DNA of 64,000 nucleotides from Andrena cerasifolii (GCF_050908995.1 NC_135121.1:8432001-8496000); one strand, 5' to 3'; counted from the stretch's first letter, positions 1 through 12,938 are shown. Numbers and translations: made by a program. Notes: generated by a model not told the origin, from the sequence alone.

Positions 1-893
1 GCGGAGTCGCGTTACCATTATTTATCTGCCTGCGGGGCCGGAAAGAAGGGTATCCACCTAACACGTATCCTCCGGCCAACAAAGACCCCCACGCAGAAAT
101 TTGCATGGCTCCGCGGACGTTTTACGCGCGTACCCGCCACCCCTGGTGGGAGCGGGCGTCTCGCGTTGATGAAGATCGGATTCGAGTCGCGTAACTTACG
201 AGCGGCCACCGCGTGAGAACGTTCCTAGGAAAGCTCGGGGCCGACTAGCCTGGTCACGGAGCAGGTTAGTTTCCGAAGCGCCGGGCTCCTCGGCCCAAGG
301 GCCCGAGGATGAGAGGACGGGCTCCAGGAAATCACGGGGAAATGATCGTAAATTACATTTTGACGGGTTGTAAATTCAACGCCGTGGATGGAACCCGCGG
401 GGCCATTAATGCGTTCGAAGAACTGGAATCATTGGCGGCGTAAAGTACGTCGTTTTACGCGGATAATTAAAAACCGCGCGCGGTACAGAGTAGACTTCTC
501 TTTCGCTTCCTGACAGACAGTGTACTAATTACCTCGCGGAGGTAGACAGAGGAATTTAATAAAATTGCTGGCGCGTTTAATGGAGGGTGTGCTGCGGTAT
601 ATGCAATCGTACTGTAGCGGTGATTTGGTCGAGGCACGAAATGGTGAGGGCTTCTATAGCTAATCTAAGACACACGACGGCGTCGTCTGCCTCGATTTAT
701 AGACGCGCAGCTGGATGAAGAAATGCGCTGGGAGCAGGTGTTCGTTAGGGAAACGTTCCTTCGAAATTAAAGTACGCAACGCTCGTATCGCGAAACAGGA
801 GAGCCTGGAATCATCGAAACCGTGCTTGCGTATAAGAAAATCTACACCGAATTACTCGAGGAAGACGAAGAAGAGATGCATCTGGAGGAGAAA
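1..893. other. intronic sequence, no gene seen
   Basis: Mixed-composition single-copy DNA. Several short A+T runs with homeodomain-like TAAT cores (for example near 455-475 and 525-570) sit in GC-rich surroundings, as expected of regulatory intron sequence, but nothing specific can be assigned. Confidence 0.4.
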
Positions 894-1225
894 CGGAGCC
901 AGTAATCTGTAATTGATAGTCACACCATCAAAGGTCGAAGGAAAGAGCTTCGAGTCATCGTAATCGTCTTTGAACGGGGTAAGCTCCGAAGGACGAGGAA
1001 CCGCCCATCGAGACGGAACCAGCAATCTGCAATTAATAATTATATCACCGAGGATCGAAGTAATCGTGCTCGAAGCACGGTAAAACCAACACTTAAGCGC
1101 TGGGGGCGAGGCGAGGGGATGGCTCGCCGAAGGAAGCGTTGCGCGCCAAGCTCAATTTTGGTAGTTGGACAGCCGTCCATCGAGATCGGACCAGCGATCT
1201 GTAATTAGTAACTATGCTGTGGCAG
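894..1225 (+). repeat. three dispersed copies of a GGACCAG-ATCTGTAATT motif
   Basis: Three related segments start near 895, 1014 and 1187: GGAGCCAGTAATCTGTAATT, GGAACCAGCAATCTGCAATT and GGACCAGCGATCTGTAATT, each followed by a RTARYTAT-like tail. Copies 2 and 3 are preceded by CCATCGAGA, and copies 1 and 2 are followed by a GGTCGAAG or GGATCGAAG word. Spacing is about 120 and 172 bases, so this is an old, uneven tandem expansion. The conserved core contains a TAATT homeodomain-type site. Confidence 0.6.
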
Positions 1226-2343
1226 AGAGGGCGAGGAGAGAGAGGGACGAGCGAAAGGGTGGAGCGAGAGAGGAAGAGAATAACGCGGGTGAAAAGAGAA
1301 GAAGGTGAGTCGTGCGGGCGGTCTGGAGTCCGGCAAATCGTGGCTCTGACCAGTCTCTACGGCAATTACCGCTGGGCACGGCCTCCTCCTGCATCCTGAA
1401 CTGCACACTCGACCTCTCGCTACACTCGTGCACGTACGCCGTGCGAATACGCTCCGCCACGGTTGCGACACCGGGGCCTCGCATGGCGACACGCGTGACA
1501 AGCCAAAGGCGAGAGCGGAGGACTGAATAGGCAAGCAGCTGAACTGGGATCGTAATTCGATTCTGCCTGTTACAAAGTTCACGAATTATTCAGTTTTAGA
1601 TTCACTTTTAATCGAGCTCGAAAGACCTGATTCCTGTAACTGCGTATCTACCCCTCGCCGCGACGAAACGCCGAGCTTTTCGTGAAACGGCTGCTGATAC
1701 AAATGCAAATGGAAAATTCGCCGCGATTTCCGCATTGCCGAGCCCCGAGGAAACAACCCCCGGCAGGGTATACAAGACCGCGAGCGGAACGCGCGATCTC
1801 GCAGGAGGACGCAAAGTGGTTGCTATGTAAATACACATATACCTGAGAGTATTTACGGGGGGAAGGGGGTGGCACGACGAGCTGTTATGGCTCGCGGACG
1901 CTCGCTGTAGGTTTGTACGAACAGACGTGATACGGAATATATGAATAATAATGGCTCGGCCGTAACGCGAAATCCACCACCTCCGTCGGTCGTTCCACAG
2001 TCGTCAACCCTCCCGACAACCACCCCCGCGTCATTCCCTCTGCGTACCCGCGAGCATGATGTAGTGCGAGACCGCGATACGGCATGATTCGCTCTGATTA
2101 GCGGTATCTGTAACGATAGTCACCCCATGGTCGCATTGTAATCGGGCAACGGCCGAGTCAGTTAGAGTAAATATTCTAATCATCATCGGGCTGAATTGGT
2201 TTCGGGACAGTTACGTATGCGTTGGCGACGGAGATTTCTTTGGATCGCATTGAATTCTGTCTGACATATAAAAAGTACAAAAGTTAGAACTAAGGGGGGT
2301 GCAAAATGGGGTCGAGAAGATCGTGCGAAAGCTCCTTTAAATT
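1226..2343. other. intronic sequence, no gene seen
   Basis: Purine-rich at 1215-1310, otherwise mixed. Open frames here overlap on both strands and show no recognisable domain. Confidence 0.4.
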
Positions 2344-2578
2344 TCGAAAATCTGACTTTAAATTCGGAACAGGCGGCCAAAAAAGCCCACGGACACTAAT
2401 CTTCGAAATATGCTGTACAATTCGTTAAATATAAAAAAAGCAACGAAATTCAAAATTTCAGCCGGATAGATCTGTAGAGAATTTAATTGCGAAAAATTTA
2501 AAAAAAAAATCGTCAAGTTTTCTGAAAAATTACGACCTGTAGGGTGATTTGAACAAAAAATGTCATTATGTACCACTG
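2344..2578 (+). mobile_element. half copy of the CAGTGGTAC inverted-repeat element
   Basis: About 235 bases match 39037-39276 in the same orientation: AATCTGACTTTAAATTCGGA at the left, GACCTGTAGGGTGATTTGA in the middle, and the terminal ATGTCATTATGTACCACTG at the right. The other inverted-repeat end is absent upstream, so this is a truncated copy keeping one terminus. Differences include small indels in A-runs, so it is not a recent duplication. Confidence 0.8.
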
Positions 2579-3950
2579 TGCGCCGATCAGTTTAACACCG
2601 TCTCCCCTTACGAGCATACCACTCGATATTATCGATGCACGCGATAGTGTAGCAGTTCGAGTCAGAGGGGCGGGAGGTGCCTGCGTTATTTTTCCGCGTA
2701 TCCCGTGCATTGCGAATGGAGGCCCCTTTCAGCGGGGGCTACCAACGGTGTAATTGGATCGGCGCGTGATATAGAAACTGAATTCAATGCCAGACGGGCA
2801 GTTCGTACGGTTCGGGTCGATCCGTAACCACGATAACCGCTTCATAAATATGCTGGAAGGCGGCGTAGGACCGAGCCACGCATTACCCGCTAATATTTCA
2901 TTACTTTTAAACGACGGAACAAGACTGAGCTAACGAATGCGCGCCAACCGCACCGCGAGTCGTCCTGTGCTCATCGATAATCGGCCAGACAGAATCTACC
3001 TTGTAGCGATCCCTGGGACTTTTCGCGTAATCAGCGCCCCCGTCGATCGGTCAACATTCAACCGCGTCTCTCCCCCTTGGTCGACTCCCTCTTCGCCCCT
3101 CCGCGGCGACCACCCCGCGCAACGCTTCGGGATATATTGCGGTACGAAGTGTTATAAATATGGTTTATAGGAGCGTGGAGCGCGCACGCGGTGCATTAAT
3201 GCGGCTGATTGCCCGTACATCACGATGCGCCGCGCTGCGCGGTTCTCTCCCGCTCTCTTTCGTTCCCTTTCCTTCTCCGTTGCTCCTGGCGCGATCACCC
3301 TGCTGGTTCACCGCAGGTTAGTCGGTTAGTTACGGGTGGTGGCCGAGCGCTTTATTAAAATATTGGGTCAGCTCGGCAGAGCGTGGCGCATACGCGCGTC
3401 GCAGCGATCGCGACGCGGCCCTAAAGGCGCGAGTCACAGCGGCCGCAAGAGCCTGGGTCCAGCGGGGGTGGGGTGCTCGTTACGAGGCTCCTTTCAGGGC
3501 CCCTAAGTGGACGTCGAGTTCGTTAGAGGGGCCCTTCCAGGAGATCGCGGAAGATGAACAGGGTGAAGGCGGGAGATGCATGGGCTCGTGTTTCCACAAA
3601 GAGATATGGCTCTCGCTTAGACGGCAATGAGGCGCGAATCGAGCCTCTCTCGCTCTCTCCTCCTCGTCCTTTCCCACCCCCTTTGTCCCTGTCCAGCTTG
3701 TACGCGGTTTTCTCTCGCTCTTCCACTCCCTGTCCCGCTGTTTAGCTTGTCTCTGCGCCTCCTTCCGCTCGTGGACCTTCGGTATATTACCGGGGCACCA
3801 CTTGTTCCGTTTGATTACCCGCGAATAATGAGCGGCCGCGACGAGGGCCTCTCCTCGGTGTATCCCTGCGGCTAATTAAGAGCTCTCGATTCCGCCACGC
3901 GGGTGTCGTGCACGGGCTGGATTTTTCCGCCACACGTGGGACGGAATAGG
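2579..3950. other. intronic sequence, no gene seen
   Basis: GC-rich, with an A+T pocket near 2895-2920 (TAATATTTCATTACTTTTAA) that could be a conserved regulatory island. A pyrimidine-rich run lies at 3230-3290 and another around 3640-3740. No coding signal is supported. Confidence 0.35.
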
Positions 3951-4229
3951 TAGGAGACCGGGGTAGGTTGTAACACGGGGTAAATTGTAACATGAGTAAA
4001 ATCTTTTGAACGACAAATCTGGTAACCCACAGCACGCGAGAGCTGCTTGACGATATTAGCACCGTCTGTTTTAATGACAAACACGAGCGTTATGTATTCA
4101 GTTTGCGGTTATAGCCCAGAATTTTAAGAGTAAAGAGTAAATCACGCAAATTATTTCCTGAAGGAGGAAAAAACTTTCGAGAAAAAACTGTGAAAACTTT
4201 TTTGTTACAATCTGCCCCGGTCTCCCCTA
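3951..4229. mobile_element. TA-flanked MITE, GACCGGGG/TTGTAAC family
   Basis: Left end TA-GGAGACCGGGGTAGGTTG and right end, read on the other strand, TA-GGGGAGACCGGGGCAGATTG are inverted repeats. Both run on into TAACA, and the left end has a 2-bp deletion. The word GGGGTARRTTGTAACA occurs twice in tandem at the left end (around 3959 and 3977) and once inverted at the right. The TA target site and short non-coding interior fit a Tc1/mariner or pogo-type miniature element. A relative lies at 19695-20169. Confidence 0.75.
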
Positions 4230-6303
4230 CGTGGCAGAAATGATCGAGAAGTACTATAGGTGTCCCGCTGCATCCACCCTGTACCGATTTTCTTCCATCG
4301 AAGACAAGCTACCTCGTCGTTTGAACGCGCACCCGCATAAAAGGTTAATAGTGACACCTCCCCATAGATAGGAACTCTCGTTTCACCAGTTCAAACCAAC
4401 ATTTTAGATCCGGATCTTACTACATGAATGATCACCGGACCCATTTAAATCTCCCTGAATCTCTGACGTTTCAAAGAGTTCCTGAGCTCGTCCATAACAG
4501 TGCTCGGCATCCTGCTCGATCATAATTAAGGGGAGACCGCTTTTTCCCGGCGCGGACTTTACACGCGCGAAAACTTTCTGTGCCAGAGTCATCCTATATA
4601 TCACCGTCATATCCGGAAATTACTTGCCCCGCGGAGCTTCCTCGACGGCAGGGAACACGTGAAAGGGGTAAAGTTACGAATCCCTGAATTATGCTCTCGG
4701 CTCTGGAAGCGTCGTCGACCGATCCGAGACACGGCAGGAATTAACTTTGACGGAGGGGCGACGCTTCCTTTTGAGCGTCGAACCCGCGCCCCTGGGCCGG
4801 CGCGACGCTATTTTGCAGCGCGCACTGTTCGCCAGAGGAAATTACCGCGTCAGAGGAACGAATTCAATGCAGCGCGCACCCTCCTTCGTGTCCCCTGTGA
4901 CAGACTTTCTTTCAGGGAAGCTTTCGCGATTTACTTAAACATTGCGCGTTGCATGTTACTTTAAAAAATGAACAAACTATCGAGACAGCCGACAGCAGGT
5001 ACCAGTTGAAAATTCACGTTCCTCAAATGGAAGCCTCATTTTCTCGAAGAAGGGTCATAGGATACTCGATGCAGACCGTCGGAGCTACGGCGTACAGCAA
5101 AAAGGAAAGGACGGAAACGAAGGGGGGGCAGGAAACGTTCGAGACGAGCGCGTGGTACCCTAAAGCCGCGTGGTAATGGGCGCAGGGGTGCGAAACGCGT
5201 CGGCGTCTAATGCCAGCGATGCGTGTACGCCTTGATACATTGCGACGAGTCGGTAGCGCTGCGGTGTCACCGTCGAGCCCCGTCATGTCTTAACATTTCA
5301 GTTTACACGACCGCTAATCATGTCGGCGACGCGATACGCGGGTCCGCCCGACGGCGACGGCGCAGAAACCGCCACCGAAACGGAAATAGACACCCGTGTC
5401 CGCTTCCGTGGCTAACTACTCGCGCAGCCAGGCAAATAAAAGAGCGGTCGGACGGTTCGCTTATGGGTACGCGGAATTCTGCGGTTGAATTACGCCCCGT
5501 GCTTTCTGGCGAGGAGCTTTTCCTCCGACTACCGGTCCAATCCTAGCCCCTTGTACCCGTAATTTAAACTGTTGCACGTGTACTGGAGTTGAATGGCTTT
5601 ATAGACTCCCAGAGTAACAACTTCATCCCGTGATGCTCGGTTACCTACGTGTCGCCGCGATGGGGGTGTTTGAGGAAATTTCAGGGAAATTCTACAGCGC
5701 ATCGTTGAAGAAGCGGGTTTACCAGATCTGATACACAGTTATCTTTGATGTAATATCGCGGAAGGACGGAGCGGAATGAATCCCCGCCGGTGGAACTCTC
5801 GTCCCGTTCCCATCGTTGGCCAAAGGGGCTTGAGGGAGAGATCGAAGACGCTGGGACGAAGTGGTCCCGATAAAAAGAGGACAGCGCGCGCCGTTGCTAG
5901 CGGCGCCGTAAGTATGTCCTAAGTGCATTTAACGATTATTTTATATTAACGGGTGAATTTATTAGCGGCCTCCATTATCGGGCTTTGCCGACCCCAAGGA
6001 GACCGTCTTGCACGTCTTTCGTTTTACCAAGAAACGGCGAGGACGAGGAGAGCAGGCTGCGTGGGGTAGCAGAGGTGTTCGCGTCTTTATCCGGCACCGT
6101 GGGGCAGCCTTTTGTTTCGCTTCGGGCCTCGTGAATACTTCAGAAGATGTCCAGGACCGAGTGGTATCGATGGCGGTCTCCTCGGCGCTTGCTAAATAAA
6201 TTTATGTACCGCTTGGAGGTCTGATCTTCCCGCTACCGTGCGAAAATTCCGACCAGACATTTTCAGCAACGATATCACGACTGAACGAAAGAAGTGGAAC
6301 CGA
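4230..6303. other. intronic sequence, no gene seen
   Basis: Mixed-composition DNA without recognisable coding or repeat structure. Open frames up to about 107 codons occur on both strands in overlapping positions, as expected by chance in CpG-rich DNA. Confidence 0.35.
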
Positions 6304-6510
6304 GAAAGGACCGTATTCGAAAACCCTGTAAAAGTACCCAAAACGGATTTGCCTGAAGTTTTGCAAATTAATAAACTGATATTCGGGTGATCGATTCCAC
6401 CCCTTACATTTGCCACAGGGCCACAATTTATTAATCAATTTATTAATGTGCAAAACTTCAGGCAAATCCGTTTTGGGTACTTTTATAGAGATTTTGAATA
6501 CGGTCCTTTC
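6304..6510. repeat. near-perfect fold-back palindrome with 72-bp arms
   Basis: The arm at 6304-6375 (GAAAGGACCGTATTC, then AAGTACCCAAAACGGATTTG, ending TTAATAAA) is repeated in inverse at 6439-6510 with only a few mismatches, around a 63-base centre. It encodes nothing. The arms are nearly identical, so the structure is young or maintained by gene conversion. No convincing target-site duplication is visible, so the class is uncertain; a fold-back MITE is the simplest reading. Confidence 0.9.
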
Positions 6511-8880
6511 CTATTTTACAAAGATCTCAATAACCTATCGTGAACAGTAATTCGGGAAATCCAACCCCTTCGAGGTCTACGTTCCTCCGATCAACGCGGA
6601 ACGCAAAAAGTCAAGCTCTCTGCGGTGCCAGCGAACGAGAAATTAATAACGAGTTCCTAAGGGTTAGTAGCTCCGCGGAAGACACGAAAATTCATTCCAT
6701 TCGCGAACATTCGGCCGGGTCTCTGGTGGGTAACTAAGGCCTCTTTTCAATCCCCGCGAACGAGTCGGGGGGGGCCGGCGGTTTTCCCGGGAAGAGGCTC
6801 GCCGTGGAGGAAGAAGACTTTCGGGTTGCCGCTGGCGGAGACCGCAAGAGGCGGTTTCGAGACGCGGGCCAAGCGGAGGGCGGAAAAAGTACGAAGGGTA
6901 GGGGGTGTTATGCCGCCCCTGGGACAAACCCTGATGGGGTTATGAGCCTCGGAGGCCTACTCTTTCCACTCGGTTTCTACATCCCGTTTTCCTTCCATTC
7001 TATTCCATAATACGCCGGGAGATGTATACGTCCTGCAGGACGGCCGCAAAATGCGTTCTAGATTGCATTCGGATATAGGGAGATTCACGGGCAGAAGGAA
7101 ACAGAAAGAACGGCGGCGCCGCGGACGGGAGGGAGACAGAGAGCCGGGGCAATCCTTGCTGGAAAGATCGAGCTGGGATTTGCGAGGGCGTCCCGATTAC
7201 TTTTCGCATCGGTGATTCGACCGTATTCTAAGAATCGAACGACGCCGATCAGGATCGCGCGCGCGCCCGCTCATACTTACGTCCCTTCTATGCGAAACTC
7301 GATCCGCGCCCTCCCACGGGGACCGAGAGTTTGGAAATTGGATGTTTTGGTACTCACCTGAAACAGAAAGAAAAGGGGATTACTCGTAACGGGTAGCGCA
7401 GCCGAGTCCCTTATACTCGGGGTGGTGACTAAGCCGCTTTTAAGCGAGCCTTTACCACCCGTCGAATTACTACCCTCCTTATTCTCGTTCGACCCTTTAT
7501 AAATTGCAATCGAAATCAAGTCGAACCTCTACTCTGTGTTTTTCTGTCATTATACGTCGTTTACTGCCAGCCGCTGCCTCTACTCTCCGTTTCAGTTTTT
7601 TAAATGCGTCGATCGTACACTCCGTTCCTCGTCCTTGCAAATAATAACTCGCTATCAGCCTTGTTACCCCGTAATAACCAGGTGCGGACGCGCGGGTACG
7701 TGTACTAGCGTTGGAAAAAAAGGGGAGGAAAAAAAGCGGGGACGTCGACGCCGGGCTCTTCAACGAAGGGGCGAAGAGAGATTTATGTCGCGAGAAAAGA
7801 AGGAAAAAGGAGCATCCCTCGGCTTGTACCGAGAATTGAGAACGAAATCTTGTACCCGGTCGGCTCGAGTGCGCGGGGAGGGGTGAGGCGGCGTAATTAA
7901 TAAACCGGTATGCTAATTTCGCGAGGACAGAACTCGGTGTTTTCTGCCGGCCGATACGTTCGGCGTACTCTTGTACAGGACTCGCGGCGTGGTCCCCGGG
8001 TATCGACAAGAAAGATGTAAATCGTGGCGGCGAATTAAACTTCGTGCTTCAATATCGACCTCCTGGCACGCTCGACAACCGGACGCTCGTGTAATTAAAT
8101 TATTAAAACGATTAAACAGGGAGACTCTGCGCGGACCTTTCGATTTGGGGGCACGGAGACTCAGACGTTTCCAAATTTCTCGGTGAATTCGGGACGAAGT
8201 CGAACGATACTCGTTCCTAGAATGCCTCCCTGATAAATCTGACAGTCAACCATTGTATTCAACCCTTTCCCCACACCAGTCTTCAACGGAACGAGGAACA
8301 CATAGGTACTCCAAGTGCAACAACCTTGGCAGTAACGTCGTTATCATCCAGGATTATGATTTACCTCTTCCAGGCGGCGCGAAGTAGAGCGAGCGAGAGT
8401 GGTGTGTAGGCGTGCGGAGGAACAACGAGCGCCGCTAGTAAATCAAAACGGGAGAGGACTTCCCGATGCGAGTCAACGAATCGCGGGAAGTGGAAAAGGG
8501 AAGACGGGAGAAAAGAGAGAGACGTCGAGGACACGACGAGTTTTCCGGCGACGAGGAGCGGCCGAGCTTTGTGCTGCGCGGAAAAGGGTGTCTCTCTCAC
8601 GGCAGCCGGAGGGTGTAACCCCGGCTTATTCATACGCAGGAAGCGGCGAACGAAGGAAACGGAGGACACGAAACACGTCGTGCTTTTACGAACCAGTTCG
8701 TGTCCGGGCGATAACGTCGGGGCCCCGACCACCTCACCGCGGAAAATGAATATACGCTCGCGAAAGTTCCGTCGAACGCCAAACTGGGGATGATCCGGGC
8801 TTGGCCGAACAAAATCTAACGAAATTATCGTTAAATTGACACTTCGACGGTGACTTCCGCCTGGACAAAAGGGGACAGGT
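6511..8880. other. intronic sequence, no gene seen
   Basis: CpG-rich single-copy sequence with overlapping chance open frames on both strands (for example 7497-8009 minus). An A+T pocket at 8085-8115 (GTAATTAAATTATTAAAACG) carries clustered TAAT cores. A CTGACAGTCAA at about 8240 resembles a TGACAG Hth/Meis site. Function is not demonstrable from sequence alone. Confidence 0.35.
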
Positions 8881-9520
8881 GTGACGATACTTTCCGTTCA
8901 TCGGTTTCTGTCAAGTGCTCGGCATTGCGCCTATTTTCGCGACGATCTAGATCCATTTGCGAGTATCACTTTCAACTTGCTCCACCACGGAAGTAGTTTT
9001 CACATTATGCGAATGTCCCAATTTCTGCTCGTCTCCATTTCTGATCATTTCGTATTTTTCTTATTATTATATGCGTTACGTTTGTACTGCAGTTGCAAGA
9101 AAATAATTCTAAATTATTTAAACATTTACGCGAGTGTTGCACGAGCTTGGGTCAATACATACATCGCTATTTTTCATGAGCAGAAATACGGACATTTAGA
9201 GCGTTATATATTTAATTACAAATTACTAATAGTTAAGCATTTTGAAATATATTTCTTAAATAGTTTTTGAATTGTTTGATTTATTATTAAAGAATTAATC
9301 AATTACTCTGCAAATTTTCATCACAAACAATTTTTTTACACCTTCTCTATGACGAGTTACCTCTTAAATTAACAGAAATTGAGACATTCACCTGTACGTA
9401 TGAAACTTTGTAAAAAAAGAAACACTTGAGGTTCAATAGTTTACCTATAGCGATAGTACGAGTTTCTGACAGAATAGCATTGCCTCCATTGAAACAGAGA
9501 CAGTAAAGAGCACTATTGAC
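8881..9520 (+). other. A+T-rich island with an orphan 129-codon open frame
   Basis: The frame 8881-9270 opens at GTG, not ATG. It stays open through A+T-rich sequence where stops should be frequent, and predicts a hydrophobic stretch with several Cys and Tyr. I recognise no family. There is no TIR, no obvious splice pair and no clear poly(A) signal. After 9271 the island is plain A+T-rich DNA. It may be a decayed gene or transposon fragment, or chance. Confidence 0.2.
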
Positions 9521-11168
9521 TAAGGACTAAACGACGAAGGGTTTGATCGGCAACAAACTCGCGCGATGTGGCAACCAAGTGGCCAGGTAAGTACATCAGA
9601 AAATTCCACGGATCGGCAGAGTGGGCTCGAAAGCACGGCTACTCGGTTGGATAACTGGTTTCGAAACGGTCGGCTTTATCGTTCGACTGATAAGCGAAAG
9701 GAGAAACGTGAGGCTGGTGGAAGCCCGTTCAGGTCACCGCGTGGTGGACCACACGCGGATGAGTGACGGGGGCTCGTATTAAAAGCGAATCCGTCGAGCA
9801 CGCTACTGCAAAACGAAGATAATTACCGGACGCCGATAGGTCTCGGTGACAGAGATCGAGCCCCCGTCCCGTGCGACGGGGATTCGGTGATCCTTCTGCG
9901 AGTCGATAAACCAGCCGTAAATTAAGATCTGAGACAAAGAGGGATCGGGATCCGCGGGGGTAGAACGGGTAACGATATCGATCGGCGATGCCTCCGGTCG
10001 AATTCAGCAAAAAGAGAAGCCGGAGGATTCGGAGGCGTGCTGGGCTCTCCTGGCCCTTTTCGCGATTGCTGCAAGTACACGTACGGTTCGTTAATATCCT
10101 CCGAGAAACAGGTACACCAGCCGTGCTCTCGGATGGAGATTCTCTTTTTTCAAGCGGCGCCCCGCGGACTCGCGCGTGTAAACGCTCCCTTATCGCGAGA
10201 ACCACGCCACCGATTTGACAATCGCTCGCCGCGATCTCCCGTGATTACGCCCAGCCGCGTTTCCGTGATCATAAAACTTTCCCGTGCCCCTGATAACTAC
10301 ACCTCCTGCTTCTTCTACCTACGCGCTTAAGATTCTGCTTAATGTAACGCTCCGTTTGGAGAAACGCGCGAGGCGAGTGACTGCTACACGCACCAGTGCT
10401 CGCTGTAGCGACGTCTTAAAATTACATACCCGCCGACGAAACCAATTTCGCGGGATCCTACGAGCGTCTCGAGAGCCGCTGCGCGTCCTGGAGGGCCGAT
10501 CGTGGAGCCGCGAAAGAGGGAACGCGGAGTCGCCAGGCGGAAAGGGAGGAGATCGTGGGAAGAGCGGAAGATTATATTCGAAGATTTCGCTACCCCCGCG
10601 ACGGGACCTCTTCCTTCTGCCGTTTCGCCTCCCTTTCGCAGCTCGCTACCGGGGGAAACGAGTTACTCTATGCTAAGTTTATGGAGGCCCGGGGGCGATG
10701 CGTCGCCCTTGTAAAACCATTTTCAGATAACGCATCGCGTCCATTACGATCTGACGCGCGCATTCCGCGCCCAGGACGGCCTATACCGTTGAACCGCGCT
10801 CGGCCTTCTCTTACATTCTACATTATGCAAACCTATATCTACGCACGACCTCCTTCTTCCTTCTCTATAACCACGCACCGACCCCGTATCGTTTCCCCGA
10901 TCGGTTTATGGGCCGACGTTTCTGTCGGGGTTTTACAATGATTGGAAATGCCGCGAATAGATACACGATGTGTATGCGGAGGCGCGTGGGTGCTCGCCCA
11001 ACGCGAAACTTTTGACCGATTCTGTGGAATTCCGCCGCTGCTTGGCCGGTGAATGTTGGCTGGGAATAGGGAATTCGAATCGGGGACAGATCTTATTGTC
11101 GAGCTTTCGGAGAAAGCTTTCGATATACATACGTACAGAGAACTTTGGATTAATTTTTTACTTTATGC
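9521..11168. other. intronic sequence, no gene seen
   Basis: CpG-rich single-copy sequence; overlapping open frames on both strands carry no domain I recognise. It ends at a short TIR element. Confidence 0.35.
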
Positions 11169-11394
11169 TAGGGTAGGTGTACCGTCTTTGGCCATGCGCA
11201 CAATCATCTTATTTTTAAACTGCTTGCAGATCATTATTATGTGGAGAATTTCACGTCATAAATATTTTGTTTAGTGTACCGTCAGAAATATGAGGTTATA
11301 TTTATTGCTTGCACGAGAAAATATTACATTTTTTAAGAAGCGGCCAAAACTGGTACAATACCTTAAGGTGGCCACAAATGGTGCATCTGCCCTA
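11169..11394. mobile_element. short TA-flanked MITE, GTGTACCGTC family
   Basis: Left end TA-GGGTAGGTGTACCGTCTTTG and right end (complement) TA-GGGCAGATGCACCATTTGTG, both followed by GCC or GGCC, form imperfect inverted repeats with 17 of 23 bases matching. The inner word GTGTACCGTC recurs at 11275-11284. The interior is A+T-rich and non-coding, 226 bp in all, flanked by TA. Confidence 0.65.
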
Positions 11395-12938
11395 GTTCTG
11401 TGACAGGTGTTAACATCGATTTGAAACGATACATTAAGGTAAATTTTACAAGCAAAGATTCTTAATCGTAATGACCAATCTGGAGTACCAAATGATAGAT
11501 ATTTCCCTTGAGACAACAACAGGCATCGCGACCAATGAATCAATGAGAGGCAACCACTCCTAAAATATAAATGGACCGAGAGGATTCAATTTTTCCATTC
11601 CCTCGGGTGGCAAAACTTTTACACTCGACCAATGCACGGCGAATGTCTGAAATGCTGGATAAGGGGAAGGGGACGGAATGGGGTCCAGCGGACGGATACA
11701 CGCAGTCGCGTTTATACGGTTTCATAGATGCGGAGAGGCGCCAGAACGGTGGCAGGAATCGGCGGAGCGCCATCAAAGTTGCATAAGGAGCACTTAGGAA
11801 ACGATCGAGCGCAGGATCCCGCGGGAACCGTGTGGCCCGCGGCGCGCGTGTCCTGCAGGGCGCATCGCCGCCGCTTTTTCGTGGATATGGACCGCTTATA
11901 AACCGATGGGAAGAGATCGACGGGCACACGGGACGTATCGAACTTGTTACGTTAAGTGGCTGAACGTGACTCATGAGACCAGACTGCCAGCCGACGGTTT
12001 TTCGTTGACCCTCGACGACGTGTAAGCCGTTTATCGTTTCAGAGCACTCTCCCAGCTTCCTCGAGGATCGGTTCTGCTAACTTTAAACGTTCTTCTGGCC
12101 GTGGCCGGACCCGCCACAGCCGAGAGCAGAGCGACTGAGTAATTCACCCCACGCCTTAATTAATTCGTTCACGCAGCAGAGTATTCATAATCCCCGGGAC
12201 GAACGTGTCGAGACTGAAAGATGCAGCGGCCCGAGCCGCGAAGAGGATGCATAATGCATGCGCCCGGGGTGCAGCAGATGCTAGGATAAGAATTGGCGCA
12301 TCGACGTCAACCAAAATGGCGCTTATCGTCGCCGCCCTGCTCGCGTGAGAAACCCCCGTGGAGGGGATGCGCAGCCACGAAAGAGACGCGGCTGCATTTT
12401 AATGCGTGTTCCTTATTCTCGGCCGTACACCTGAGCACGCCCGTGTATACGTCAAGCCCGCGTGCACGCGCGGCCAGGTATATATGCATACGCGCGGACA
12501 TGAATATATACGTGCGGCTGTCTGAGCCCGGGAGACGCGCCAGAGGGTGTAGAAAGATGCTCTCGAAAGCCCGGCCAGAGGGGGAGGGGAGGGGCAGGGG
12601 CGTCGGCGGCCTGGTTGACTTGTAGATTTATTGACGAATTTGGCCGCACATTTGTTCGCCGGGATTTCAATACAATTGAAGGGGTTTCGCCATTGTTGCC
12701 CCCGCGGCGAGACGTCGTCGCGGCGCGTCCACCGCCACGGAAAAAGGAGACGAGAGAAGGAGAGGCAGGGAGGTTGTAAGGGAGGGAGAATGGCCATTTG
12801 GTATTGTAATGGCACCTCGTCCCCGTCGATCGGGCATCAGGCTGCATTTCTTCTGGCCCGACGGCTCGGGATTCGCACGTTCCGCGAGTTCCCATATCCA
12901 TTAACGTTGCCTCCACGGTCGGGCTGAATTATCGTAGG
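11395..12938. other. intronic sequence, no gene seen
   Basis: Mixed to GC-rich single-copy sequence with chance open frames on both strands. A short A+T run with TTAATTAATT lies at about 12155-12170. Confidence 0.35.

Noticed and set aside
135..180. A minus-strand frame reading IFINARRPL, resembling the WFINARRR recognition helix of the homeodomain
   Set aside because: Only six or seven residues match. The flanks (SNP before, PLPPGVAG after) do not fit QVNNW or IVQPM, and no acceptor AG precedes it in the right place. Judged coincidental.
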